A stretch of 20,962 bases of DNA. It comes from DATHSN01 sp035464115. Its GTDB lineage: Bacteria > Actinomycetota > Acidimicrobiia > Acidimicrobiales > SKKL01. Every line of letters begins with the position of its first letter. Position 1 is the first letter of the stretch. A model generated the notes under the pieces. It was not told the DNA's origin, did not search any database, and saw nothing but the letters and a program-made list of their open reading frames with translations. The DNA lies in assembly GCA_035464115.1 (NCBI GenBank), contig DATHSN010000148.1, forward strand, positions 1-20,962. The letters run 5' to 3'. A program made the translations under genes and the position numbers. Below are positions 1-6,280 of the stretch, one piece after another.

Positions 1-1789
1 GACCCCGGTACAGGGCGACATCACCCCGCAGCATCGAGAACCACGCGAACGCGTAGGCCGGCACCGTGCGCCGGGTGACGTCGACGGCGAGGTCGGCGAG
101 CGTCGCCGCCTCCTCGAACCGACCGAGCTCGATGAGCGCCAGGAGCGAGGTGACGTGGTGGACCGCGGGCTCGGTCTGGAACAGATCGCCGTCCCAGACC
201 CGTTCGTGGACCGGCAGGGCCCGCTGGGCGAGCTTCAGGGCCTCGTCGGCCCGTCCGGCGTGCACCAGGGCCGGTCCTGCGGCGTAGGCCGCCTTGACGA
301 ACGGACGGTCGGCCACGTCGCCGTCGAGCAGTGGACCGAGCGCGGCGAGCGCCTCCGCGGAGCGGCCGCTCTGCACCAGCAGCATCGAGCGGTGGGCCGA
401 CAGCTCGTCGCGCCACGGCCCCGGTCCGCAGCCCGCGGCGGCGTCGTCGATGACGGCCAGGGCGCCGGTGGCGTCGCCGAGGCAGCGGAACCGGTTCTCG
501 GAGCGGGTCATGGCCACCAGGACCCGGTCGCGATCGGTGACCGCGAGGTCGGCCGCCTCGGCCAGCACCGCCGCGGCGTCGTCGCCCCGGTTCGCCCGTG
601 ACCAGCTGAACCCGAGCAGGTGACCGGCGTCGGCCGACGGTGCGTCGTCCCATGCCGCCCGGGCCAGCTCGCCGGCGCGCTCGTAGTCGCCCAGGCGGTA
701 GGCGTCGGCGGCCGCATCGGTGAGCACCCGCGACGACACCCGGCGGCCGGCGCGCACCGACCACAGCACCGAGCGCAGGTCGTGGCGTTCGTCGTCGCCC
801 CCGGTGGCGGCGTCGGCGCAGGCGCCGAGCAGCTCGCGACGAGCCAGCGGTCCCCAGCGGTCGACCTCGACGTCGCCGTAGAGGGGGTGGGCGAGGGCCA
901 CCTCCGGTCCGGCGGCGGTGTCCTCGACGTCGAGCAGGCGCCGGGCGTCGAGCGCCACCAGCGCGTCGGCGAGTCCGAGAGCGACCACCACGTCGTGGGC
1001 GAGCGGGCCGCACAGCGCCAGCGCGGCGACGAGGCGCCGCTCGGCGTCGGCGAGGCCGTCGAGTCGCTGCCCGACCAGCTCGGCGAGCCGGGGCGACACC
1101 ACGAGCTCACCCTGGAGCTCCCAGACCCCGCCCTGGAGCGTCAGGCGCCCGGCGTCGACCGCGGCGGTGACGAGCTCGGTGAGCGCGAGCGGCACCCCCC
1201 GGCTGGCCTCGGCGAGGCGCGTCACGGTGCGCGACGACACCGTTCCGGCGAGCGCCGCCTCGAGCAGCTCGCCGACATGGGCCTCGCCGAGCGGCTCGAG
1301 GTCGATGCGGTCGGCGCCCAGGTCCTTCCAGAGGGCGGTGACCGCATCGGGGACCGGCTGGTCGTTGGGCACCGTCGACACGACGAACACCCGGGCGTCG
1401 TCGGCGACGTGGGCGATCAGCGCGGCGGACGTCGGATCGAGTCGATCGGCGTCGTCGACGAGCAGCAGCAGCGGGCTGTCCTCGGCGCGGGCGAGGAGCC
1501 CGGCCCGGCCCCGGGCCAGTGCCTCGGCGCCGACACGCACCGCGGTGGCCTCCGGGACGAGGGCGGCCAGGGCGCCGAGCGGGATCTGCTGGCTGGCCCG
1601 GGTGGCCTGGACCCGCGCCGTGGCGAACCCTGCGGTGGCGGCGAGAGCGAGCGCCTCACGGGCCAGGCGGGTCTTGCCGGCGCCCCGGGGACCGGCGATC
1701 ACCACCCCGGTGATCGCCGGATCGCCGAGCGCCCGGCCGATCCGGTCCAGCTCGTGGTCGCGCCCCACGAGTGGCCACCCCCCGTCCAC
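1..1789 (-). CDS. AAA-type regulatory ATPase (LuxR/MalT-like), 3' end outside window
   Basis: The reading frame stays open from a GTG at 1789 to the left edge (about 596 codons), so the C-terminus is missing. The protein opens with the PLVGRDHELDRI motif that begins the ATPase module of large actinobacterial regulators. It has a Walker A loop GPRGAGKT at residues 33-40 and a Walker B run LLLLVDDAD near 107-115. The remainder is alpha-helical, Ala/Leu-rich and TPR-like, as in MalT/LAL regulators. Such STAND-type ATPases couple ligand or partner sensing to transcription, and many carry a LuxR-type HTH at the C-terminus, which would lie outside the window. An in-frame stop nine codons upstream of the GTG leaves little room for another start. 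I see no clear Shine-Dalgarno. No N-terminal DNA-binding domain is present, yet a separate SARP-type regulator lies 310 bp away. The ligand is unknown. Confidence 0.8.
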   Translation of the reverse strand, partial: MDGGWPLVGRDHELDRIGRALGDPAITGVVIAGPRGAGKTRLAREALALAATAGFATARVQATRASQQIPLGALAALVPEATAVRVGAEALARGRAGLLARAEDSPLLLLVDDADRLDPTSAALIAHVADDARVFVVSTVPNDQPVPDAVTALWKDLGADRIDLEPLGEAHVGELLEAALAGTVSSRTVTRLAEASRGVPLALTELVTAAVDAGRLTLQGGVWELQGELVVSPRLAELVGQRLDGLADAERRLVAALALCGPLAHDVVVALGLADALVALDARRLLDVEDTAAGPEVALAHPLYGDVEVDRWGPLARRELLGACADAATGGDDERHDLRSVLWSVRAGRRVSSRVLTDAAADAYRLGDYERAGELARAAWDDAPSADAGHLLGFSWSRANRGDDAAAVLAEAADLAVTDRDRVLVAMTRSENRFRCLGDATGALAVIDDAAAGCGPGPWRDELSAHRSMLLVQSGRSAEALAALGPLLDGDVADRPFVKAAYAAGPALVHAGRADEALKLAQRALPVHERVWDGDLFQTEPAVHHVTSLLALIELGRFEEAATLADLAVDVTRRTVPAYAFAWFSMLRGDVALYRG

Positions 1790-1856
1790 GACGCCCAGTG
1801 TGCCAGAGCGCCGTCACACAGCGTTGGTCCGGGAGATCGCGTGGGTGCGAGCTCGC

Positions 1857-2018
1857 TCAGGCCGGGCGGGCCATGGCCAGCGCCTGCTCGTCGGTCAGGT
1901 CCATGTCGTGGTTGGCCTTGGCGTGCTCCTGGGCGGCGGCGATCACCTCGTCGTTGCCCGGTCCGCGCAGCACCACGCCGCAGGGGCACTCGATCACCTT
2001 GCCGTTGGTCACGTCCAT
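1857..2018 (-). CDS. DUF1059 family small protein
   Basis: This is a 53-residue protein with the DUF1059 pattern: a CPCG motif at residues 11-14, then an amphipathic helix with His32 and His37 (HAKANH) and the ending MDLTDEQ. The Cys-x-Cys and His-x4-His arrangement suggests a small metal-binding fold, but that is inference; no function is established for the family that I know of. Two ATG codons are adjacent (2021 and 2018). A GGAGG lies 4 nt before the first and 7 nt before the second, so I chose the second. A possible -10 (TATGTT on the minus strand, 2049-2054) lies upstream. The gene sits between the ATPase gene and the SARP gene, in the same direction as the ATPase gene and 67 bp before it. 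Confidence 0.75.
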   Translation of the reverse strand: MDVTNGKVIECPCGVVLRGPGNDEVIAAAQEHAKANHDMDLTDEQALAMARPA

Positions 2019-2098
2019 CATCTGTCCTCCGTGTCGTCGGTCACGTGGGAACATACGCAGCCCCGGTAGTGAAAAGGTTGGGATGCGGTAGGTCGATC

Positions 2099-2863
2099 GT
2101 GCGCTTGTTCCTCACCGGCCGGATGGCCATCGAGTCGTCGACGGGCGTGGTCGACGAGCGCGATCTGCCCGGGCGCCAGGCTCGCCTGGCCCTCGCCCAC
2201 CTCGCCCTCGGCGCCCAGCGGCCGGTGTCGCGCGACGCGTTGGCCGATGCGATCTGGGGCGAGGACCTGCCCGCAGGCTGGGAGGGCGCGCTCAAGGCCC
2301 TCGTGTCGAAGCTGCGGGTGGTGCTGGTCCGCACCGGCTTCGACCCCGATCGGGCCATCACCACCGTCTCGGGCAGCTACCAGCTGCGGCTCCCTGCCGA
2401 CGGGTGGGTCGACCTCGAGGCCTGTCCCCTGGCGCTCGACCAGGCCGAGGCCGCCCTGCGGCGAGACGACATCGCCACCGCGTGGAGCGAGGCCACCGTG
2501 GCGTCTGCCATCGCCCGGCGACCGTTCCTTCCCGGCGAGGACCTGGCCTGGGTCGACGAGGTGAGGAGCAGCCTGCGCCTCTGGCGGGTCCGGTCCATCG
2601 ACTGCCTCACCGAGGTGTGGCTGGCCCGCGGCAACCCGGGGCTGGCGATCAGCCTGGCGTCGGAGTCCATCGGGCTCGAGCCGTACCGCGAGTCGGCCTA
2701 CCGCCACCTCATGCGGGCCCACTTCCTGGCTGGCGACCGGGGCGAGGCGCTGCGCACCTTCGATCGCTGCGCCCGGGTCCTGCACGCCGAGCTCGGCGTG
2801 GAACCCCACCCCGACACGGTGGCGCTGCGCGACCAGTTCCGCTCGGGGTCGGGCGGCCGCTGA
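2099..2863 (+). CDS. SARP-type transcriptional regulator with BTAD domain
   Basis: This 254-residue protein has the compact AfsR/SARP architecture. Residues about 1-95 form an OmpR-like winged helix (LPGRQARLALAHLAL, then the DALADAIWG helix, ALKALVSKLR and a wing ending SGSYQLRLP). Residues about 100-245 form the all-helical bacterial transcriptional activator domain, with the typical YRESAYRHLMRAHFLAGDRGEALRTF-type repeat and the ending ELGVEPHPDT. Family members bind direct repeats and recruit RNA polymerase. The GTG at 2099 gives the usual family N-terminus (VRLFLTG). Two earlier in-frame starts, GTG 2069 and TTG 2078, cannot be excluded. There is no good Shine-Dalgarno. It lacks an ATPase module, and the nearby minus-strand ATPase gene may supply that partner function (inference). 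Target genes are unknown. Confidence 0.85.
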   Translation: MRLFLTGRMAIESSTGVVDERDLPGRQARLALAHLALGAQRPVSRDALADAIWGEDLPAGWEGALKALVSKLRVVLVRTGFDPDRAITTVSGSYQLRLPADGWVDLEACPLALDQAEAALRRDDIATAWSEATVASAIARRPFLPGEDLAWVDEVRSSLRLWRVRSIDCLTEVWLARGNPGLAISLASESIGLEPYRESAYRHLMRAHFLAGDRGEALRTFDRCARVLHAELGVEPHPDTVALRDQFRSGSGGR

Positions 2864-2896
2864 CCCGCGCCACGGTTCGATCGCCCGCCATGCGGG

Positions 2897-2902
2897 TACG
2901 TT
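2897..2902 (+). promoter_or_regulatory. -10 element for hemolysin III gene (leaderless start)
   Basis: TACGTT matches TANNNT and ends 8 nt before the GTG start at 2911, with no Shine-Dalgarno between. Transcription would begin at or within a base or two of the start codon. Confidence 0.5.
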
Positions 2903-2910
2903 GGTGCGCA

Positions 2911-3567
2911 GTGACCGCCACCCTCCCCGTCCCCGCCGCGCTCGATCGCCCGGTGTGGCGCGGGTGGCTCCACACCGCGGCGTTCCTGGCCGCCATCCCC
3001 TTCGGCGCGATCCTGGTGGTCATGGCCGACGGCGCCGCGGCCACCGTGGCGAGCGTCATCTACATCGTCACCGTGCTGGTGGGGTTCGGCACCTCGGCGG
3101 CCTACCACCGCCTCGCCCGCTCGCCCCGGGCCCGGACGATCATGCAGCGCCTCGACCACTCGGCCATCTACCTGCTCATCGCCGGCACCTACGTGCCGGT
3201 GTGCCTGGTGGCGCTGCCCCCGGCGTGGGGCATCCCCCTCCTCGCGGGGGTGGGCGTCGGTGCCGCCGTCGGCATCACCTTGATGCTCGCGGCGTTCGGG
3301 CGGGTCCGCTGGCTCAGCTACAGCCTCTACCCCATCCTCGGCTGGTCGGCGATCGTGGCCACCCCCGCGCTCGTCACCCACCTCACCCCTCTCCAGCTCG
3401 GCCTCGTGGTCGCCGGCGGGGTGGCCTACACCGTCGGGTTCCCCGTGCTGCTCACCCGGCGGCCCGACCCGTGGCCCCGCACCTTCGGGTACCACGAGGT
3501 CTGGCACGCGTTCACCGTGGTGGCGGCGGTGCTGCACTTCTCCGCGGTCGCCTCGCTCGTCGCCTGA
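2911..3567 (+). CDS. Hemolysin III / PAQR family membrane protein
   Basis: This 218-residue polytopic membrane protein has about seven hydrophobic segments. Family motifs are in order: TSAAYHRL (His66) after TM2, RLDHSAIYLLIAGTYVP (Asp82, His83) in TM3, and YHEVWHAF (His195, His199) in the last helix. In the PAQR family such His and Asp residues form an intramembrane metal site, and a hydrolase-like activity is proposed. The name hemolysin III is historical and toxicity should not be inferred. The GTG at 2911 is chosen because a TACGTT -10 lies 8 nt upstream. An in-frame ATG at 2890 precedes that -10 and would add an unusual polar extension. The gene follows the SARP gene by 47 bp but seems to have its own promoter. 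Confidence 0.88.
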   Translation: MTATLPVPAALDRPVWRGWLHTAAFLAAIPFGAILVVMADGAAATVASVIYIVTVLVGFGTSAAYHRLARSPRARTIMQRLDHSAIYLLIAGTYVPVCLVALPPAWGIPLLAGVGVGAAVGITLMLAAFGRVRWLSYSLYPILGWSAIVATPALVTHLTPLQLGLVVAGGVAYTVGFPVLLTRRPDPWPRTFGYHEVWHAFTVVAAVLHFSAVASLVA

Positions 3568-3620
3568 GCGCACGACCCGCGCCGCCCCGCCCGGATCGGT
3601 CGGCCCCCCGGACCGGGCGC

Positions 3621-3626
3621 GACACT
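3621..3626 (+). promoter_or_regulatory. Possible -10 element for MOSC gene
   Basis: GACACT keeps the conserved A2 and T6 of a -10 hexamer and ends 5 nt before the ATG at 3632. It is weaker than the others, and a GGGA just before the ATG is too close to act as a normal ribosome binding site. Confidence 0.3.
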
Positions 3627-3631
3627 GGGAC

Positions 3632-4378
3632 ATGCGCGTCGTGGAGCTGTGGCGATACCCGGTGAAGTCGATGCAGGGCGAGCGGGTGGACACCGCTGGG
3701 GTCGGGCCCCGGGGCCTGCTCGGCGACCGACGGTGGGCGGTTGTCGACCTCACCACCGGTCTGGCGCTCACCGCCCGCCGCGAACCCCGGTTGCTGTTCG
3801 CCACGGCCCGACTCGGTGACGACCGGGGCGACACGGTCGCCATCACGCTGCCCGACGGGTCGACGGCCGACGGCGACGCCGACCTCTCGGCCTGGCTCGG
3901 ACACCCGGTGGCGCTGCGCCGCGCCGCACCCGACGTCCACGGCACCTACGAGATCGCGACCGATCCCGAGGACGAGGACGGCTCGCCGTGGGTCACCTGG
4001 GACGGACCGTCGGGCAGCTTCCACGACTCGGGCCGGACGCAGGTGTCGATCGCGTCGACGGCGAGCATCGGCGCCTGGGACCGCCGCCGCTTCCGCGCCA
4101 ACGTGGTGGTCGACGGGCGGGGCGAGGACCAGCTGATCGGCCGGACCATCGGTCTCGGCACCGCCGACGTCGAGGTGGTGAAGCGGATCGACCGCTGCGT
4201 GGTCACCACCCGGCCTCAACCCGATGGCATCGAGCGCGACGTCGACGTGCTGCGCACGATCAACGCCGAGCGCGACGGCTGCCTCGGCATCGGCGCGGTG
4301 GTGCGCACCCCCGGACGGGTGACGATCGGTGATGAGCTGACCCTGGTCAGCTCGGGAGTCACTCCCCCAGCTGGGTGA
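3632..4378 (+). CDS. MOSC domain-containing protein
   Basis: This 248-residue protein starts with a MOSC N-terminal beta-barrel (LWRYPVKSMQGE at residues 6-17, then GLLGDRRWAVVD). The C-terminal MOSC sulfur-carrier domain contains FRANVVVDG (154-162) and the conserved Cys189 in RCVVTTRPQ. MOSC proteins include the C-terminus of molybdenum cofactor sulfurase and the mARC amidoxime reductases, in which the cysteine handles sulfur or ligates molybdenum. This stand-alone two-domain form resembles the YcbX/mARC type without a ferredoxin domain. The substrate cannot be told from sequence. The last 20 bp overlap the 3' end of the convergent lipoprotein gene. Confidence 0.88.
   Translation: MRVVELWRYPVKSMQGERVDTAGVGPRGLLGDRRWAVVDLTTGLALTARREPRLLFATARLGDDRGDTVAITLPDGSTADGDADLSAWLGHPVALRRAAPDVHGTYEIATDPEDEDGSPWVTWDGPSGSFHDSGRTQVSIASTASIGAWDRRRFRANVVVDGRGEDQLIGRTIGLGTADVEVVKRIDRCVVTTRPQPDGIERDVDVLRTINAERDGCLGIGAVVRTPGRVTIGDELTLVSSGVTPPAG
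4359..4378. other. Convergent 3' overlap with central palindrome
   Basis: The MOSC gene and the lipoprotein gene overlap tail to tail by 20 bp. Within it lies the perfect palindrome CCCAGCTGGG (4366-4375), flanked by the two stop codons. A 2-fold symmetric stem could end transcription from both sides, although there is no T-run. Confidence 0.45.
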
Positions 4379-4700
4379 TGTCGATCGCGCACGGCTCGAA
4401 GGCGTCGAACGTGGCGGTCACCAGATCGGCCTGGATGCCCTCGTCGAGCTGCTCGATGTCGCCGCCGCTGTCGAGACCGGCCTCGACCAACCGGTCGAGG
4501 CCCACAGCGTCGATGATCTCCCCGGCGAGGCACTCGGCCTGCGTGTCGCTGAGACCGGAGTCGGTCGCCAGCCCCTCGGCGAGCGCCGACACCGCATCGT
4601 CGCGGGAGATGTCGCCACCGTCGTCGCCGCCGCACCCGGCGATCGAGGCACTCACCAGGGCCAGGGCGATCACGGCGGAGCGGGGGCGGATGGATCGCAC
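4359..4700 (-). CDS. Small lipoprotein, function unknown
   Basis: This 113-residue protein has a lipoprotein signal: Arg-rich start (RSIRPR), hydrophobic stretch, and lipobox SIAGC with acylated Cys23. An acidic Gly/Asp linker follows. The mature part is helical and acidic and has two further cysteines (Cys57, Cys104) that could form a disulfide. The pattern TQAECLAGEIIDAVG followed by a second helix ending FEPCAID resembles small actinobacterial lipoproteins of unknown role; I do not recognise a named family. The GTG at 4700 is chosen because GAGGAG lies 7 nt upstream, and it puts the signal peptide at the N-terminus. Upstream in-frame codons would add a Pro/Arg-rich stretch before the signal. 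It has its own sigma70-like promoter at 4794-4822. Confidence 0.8.
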   Translation of the reverse strand: MRSIRPRSAVIALALVSASIAGCGGDDGGDISRDDAVSALAEGLATDSGLSDTQAECLAGEIIDAVGLDRLVEAGLDSGGDIEQLDEGIQADLVTATFDAFEPCAIDITQLGE

Positions 4701-4762
4701 GGGGGAGCTCCTCGGTGGTGGCGCACCGGGGCGCGCCCCGAATCGTCGGGCGGGGGGGTCGG

Positions 4763-4784
4763 GTGGGGGCAGCGCGGCCCCCAC
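4763..4784 (-). promoter_or_regulatory. Stem-loop in 5' leader of the small lipoprotein gene
   Basis: GTGGGGGC and GCCCCCAC form a perfect 8-bp inverted repeat around a 6-nt loop. It lies in the predicted leader, just downstream of the expected start site. It could affect translation or mRNA stability. I do not recognise a riboswitch class. Confidence 0.4.
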
Positions 4785-4793
4785 GCCGCCGGC

Positions 4794-4822
4794 AACCTAG
4801 GGCCGCGCTCGGGCCCCGGCAA
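4794..4822 (-). promoter_or_regulatory. Sigma70-like promoter of the small lipoprotein gene
   Basis: On the minus strand, TTGCCG (4817-4822) is separated by 17 bp from TAGGTT (4794-4799). Both hexamers and the spacing fit a housekeeping sigma factor. The leader would be about 87 nt. Confidence 0.55.
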
Positions 4823-4898
4823 GGATCCCGGACCGATCCGCGAGAAATCTCGGGATGGGCCGTAAGCGTCGTCGCCCGGCCGGGTCAGGAGGGGGGAC

Positions 4899-4917
4899 GG
4901 GCCGGAACGACCGGCCC
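4899..4917 (+). promoter_or_regulatory. Stem-loop upstream of the secreted repeat protein gene
   Basis: GGGCCGG and CCGGCCC pair around the loop AACGA. The stem ends 9 nt before the GGAGG ribosome binding site at 4927-4931, close enough to influence translation. The intergenic region 4701-4938 otherwise holds only the minus-strand promoter and leader. Further upstream, ATCCGCGAGAAATCTCGGGAT (4836-4856) is a partly symmetric, comparatively AT-rich patch that could be an operator or promoter. Confidence 0.35.
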
Positions 4918-4938
4918 CCACCCACCGGAGGAACCCCT

Positions 4939-5361
4939 GTGACCCGCTCCCGCCTCGCCCGCCGCATCGCCCTCACCACCGCCGGCGTCATGCTCGCCGG
5001 TGCCGCCGTCGCCGGCCCCGCGCTGGCCCTCACCCCCGCCCCGGACCCGGCCGGCGCCATCCAGTTCCAGCCGATCGACCCGGACCCCACCCCCACCCCC
5101 CGCATCCCCGGCCCCGGCGACCTGACCACCCCCGAGGGCCCCGACTGCGGCATCCCCGGCACCCCGCCGTGCGACGACACCCCCGGCGACCTGCGGATCC
5201 CCGACCCCGACTGCGGCATTCCCGGCACCCCGCCCTGCGACGACACCCCCGGCGAGGAGCGGATCCCCGAGGACACCCCCGAGGACACGCCCGAGGACAC
5301 GCCCGAGGTGGACGACCAGGTCGACGAGCCGGTCCGGGGCGAGGCCAACTTCACCGGCTGA
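4939..5361 (+). CDS. Secreted Pro/Asp-rich repeat protein, function unknown
   Basis: This 140-residue protein begins with a Sec signal peptide: RSRLARR, a hydrophobic core, and a likely cleavage after Ala30 (PALA-LTP). There is no lipobox. The mature part is low-complexity, acidic and proline-rich. It has two near-identical 20-residue units (69-88 and 91-110), each with the motif DCGIPGTPPCDDTPG holding a Cys-x7-Cys pair, followed by three EDTP repeats (111-122). Each Cys pair could form a small disulfide loop, and the acidic repeats could bind calcium or extend across the wall; both are guesses. The GTG at 4939 has GGAGG 7 nt upstream. A strong terminator follows 9 bp after the stop. I do not recognise the family. 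The next gene encodes a wall cross-linking enzyme. Confidence 0.8.
   Translation: MTRSRLARRIALTTAGVMLAGAAVAGPALALTPAPDPAGAIQFQPIDPDPTPTPRIPGPGDLTTPEGPDCGIPGTPPCDDTPGDLRIPDPDCGIPGTPPCDDTPGEERIPEDTPEDTPEDTPEVDDQVDEPVRGEANFTG
5143..5304 (+). repeat. Tandem coding repeats in secreted protein gene
   Basis: Two 60-nt units (5143-5202 and 5209-5268) differ at about five positions, including one silent third-base change. They are followed by three 12-nt EDTP-encoding units (5269-5304). High DNA identity suggests recent duplication. Confidence 0.85.
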
Positions 5362-5370
5362 TCTCCCCAG

Positions 5371-5409
5371 GGGGACGGGACCCGACCTCCACCGGGTCCC
5401 GTCCCCTTT
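5371..5409 (+). terminator. Intrinsic terminator after secreted repeat protein gene
   Basis: GGGGACGGGACCCG (5371-5384) and its exact reverse complement (5393-5406) form a perfect 14-bp stem with an 8-nt loop, followed by TTT. It starts 9 bp after the stop codon and isolates the gene from the L,D-transpeptidase gene. Confidence 0.8.
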
Positions 5410-5464
5410 CGTCCGTCCCCCGTCACGCTGCCCACCCGCCCGCTCACCCCGCCCGGAGCTCGCC

Positions 5465-6262
5465 GTGTCCCGCACCCCGCACCCCCTCGCTCGCCTCCTC
5501 GCCCCCCTCCTGCTCGCCGTCGCCCTGCTCCTCGGCGCCTGCGGGGGCTCCCCCGCCCCGACCGCCGACCCCGCCCCCGTCACCACCGCCGTCCCGGCCC
5601 CGCCCACCATTGCGGTCCCCGAGGACACCGAGGACACCGACGGCGAGACCGTCGCGGTGGCCACGGCCCCCGACGTGGCCCTCGTCGCCCGCCCGACCAC
5701 CGCCGTCACCGTCACCACCATCCCCGGCGGTGACGTGATCGCCACCCTCGAGCCCGTCACCGAGCTCGGCTCGGCCCGGGCCCTGCTCGTCGTCGACCGG
5801 ACCGACGACTGGCTGCAGGTGGCCCTCCCGGTGCGACCCAACGGCGCCACCGGCTGGATCCCGGCGGCGGGCATCGAGCTGCGTGAGGTCGACCTCGAGG
5901 TGGTGGTCGACCTGGGCGCCCGCACCCTCACCCTGACCGACGCCGGCGAGGTGGTGCTCACCACCCCGGTCGCCATCGGCACCGACGACACCCCCACCCC
6001 GACCGGGCGGTTCTACATCACCGACAAGGTCGACACCGGCGCCCCGGCCGGCCCCTACGGCCCCTACGCCCTCGGGCTGTCGGCCCACTCCGACGTGCTC
6101 GACCAGTTCGCCGGTGGCCCCGGGCAGATCGGCATCCACGGGACCGACGAGCCCGACAGCATCGGCACGGCGGCCAGCCACGGCTGCATCCGGCTGCCCA
6201 ACGACGTCATCGTCGCCCTCACCGAGCTGGTGCCGCTCGGCACCCCCGTGGTGATCGTCTGA
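5465..6262 (+). CDS. L,D-transpeptidase (YkuD) lipoprotein
   Basis: This 265-residue protein forms 3-3 (L,D) peptidoglycan cross-links or attaches proteins to the wall, acting outside the membrane. The signal ends in lipobox LLGAC with Cys26 as the lipid anchor. A Thr/Pro/Asp-rich linker follows to about residue 68. Residues about 70-138 look like an SH3b-type domain (VALVARPTTAVTV through WLQVALP and GWIPAAGIEL). The YkuD catalytic domain spans about 143-265, with IGIHGT (His225) and the SHGCIRLPN motif holding His239 and nucleophile Cys241. The GTG at 5465 has GGAG 6 nt upstream and gives a proper signal peptide. The gene stands between a strong terminator and a convergent DUF2332 gene, so it is probably monocistronic. 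Confidence 0.93.
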   Translation: MSRTPHPLARLLAPLLLAVALLLGACGGSPAPTADPAPVTTAVPAPPTIAVPEDTEDTDGETVAVATAPDVALVARPTTAVTVTTIPGGDVIATLEPVTELGSARALLVVDRTDDWLQVALPVRPNGATGWIPAAGIELREVDLEVVVDLGARTLTLTDAGEVVLTTPVAIGTDDTPTPTGRFYITDKVDTGAPAGPYGPYALGLSAHSDVLDQFAGGPGQIGIHGTDEPDSIGTAASHGCIRLPNDVIVALTELVPLGTPVVIV

Positions 6263-6280
6263 TCGACCCCGGTCAGATCG
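6260..6280. terminator. Imperfect bidirectional hairpin at convergent stops
   Basis: GATCGACC and GGTCaGATC pair with one bulged A; both TGA codons (plus and minus strand) lie within it. No T-run follows, so its terminator role is uncertain. Confidence 0.35.

Noticed and set aside
620..2098. A very long plus-strand open frame upstream of and in frame with the SARP gene
   Set aside because: It is antisense to the ATPase gene, whose frame shows real Walker motifs. Stops are rare in such GC-rich sequence, so the frame is a shadow. The SARP protein starts normally near 2099.
2911..3567. Hemolysin or toxin function for the PAQR-type protein
   Set aside because: The family name is historical. The sequence shows an integral membrane protein with metal-site residues and no toxin features.
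4823..4938. Possible c-di-AMP (ydaO-type) riboswitch before the secreted protein gene
   Set aside because: A few short matches (GTAAGCG, GGAGGAACCCC) recall the class, but the full pseudoknotted core cannot be traced. A covariance-model search would decide.
5269..5304. The EDTP repeats as part of a CRISPR or mobile element
   Set aside because: They are in-frame 12-nt coding repeats with no spacers, terminal repeats or transposase nearby.
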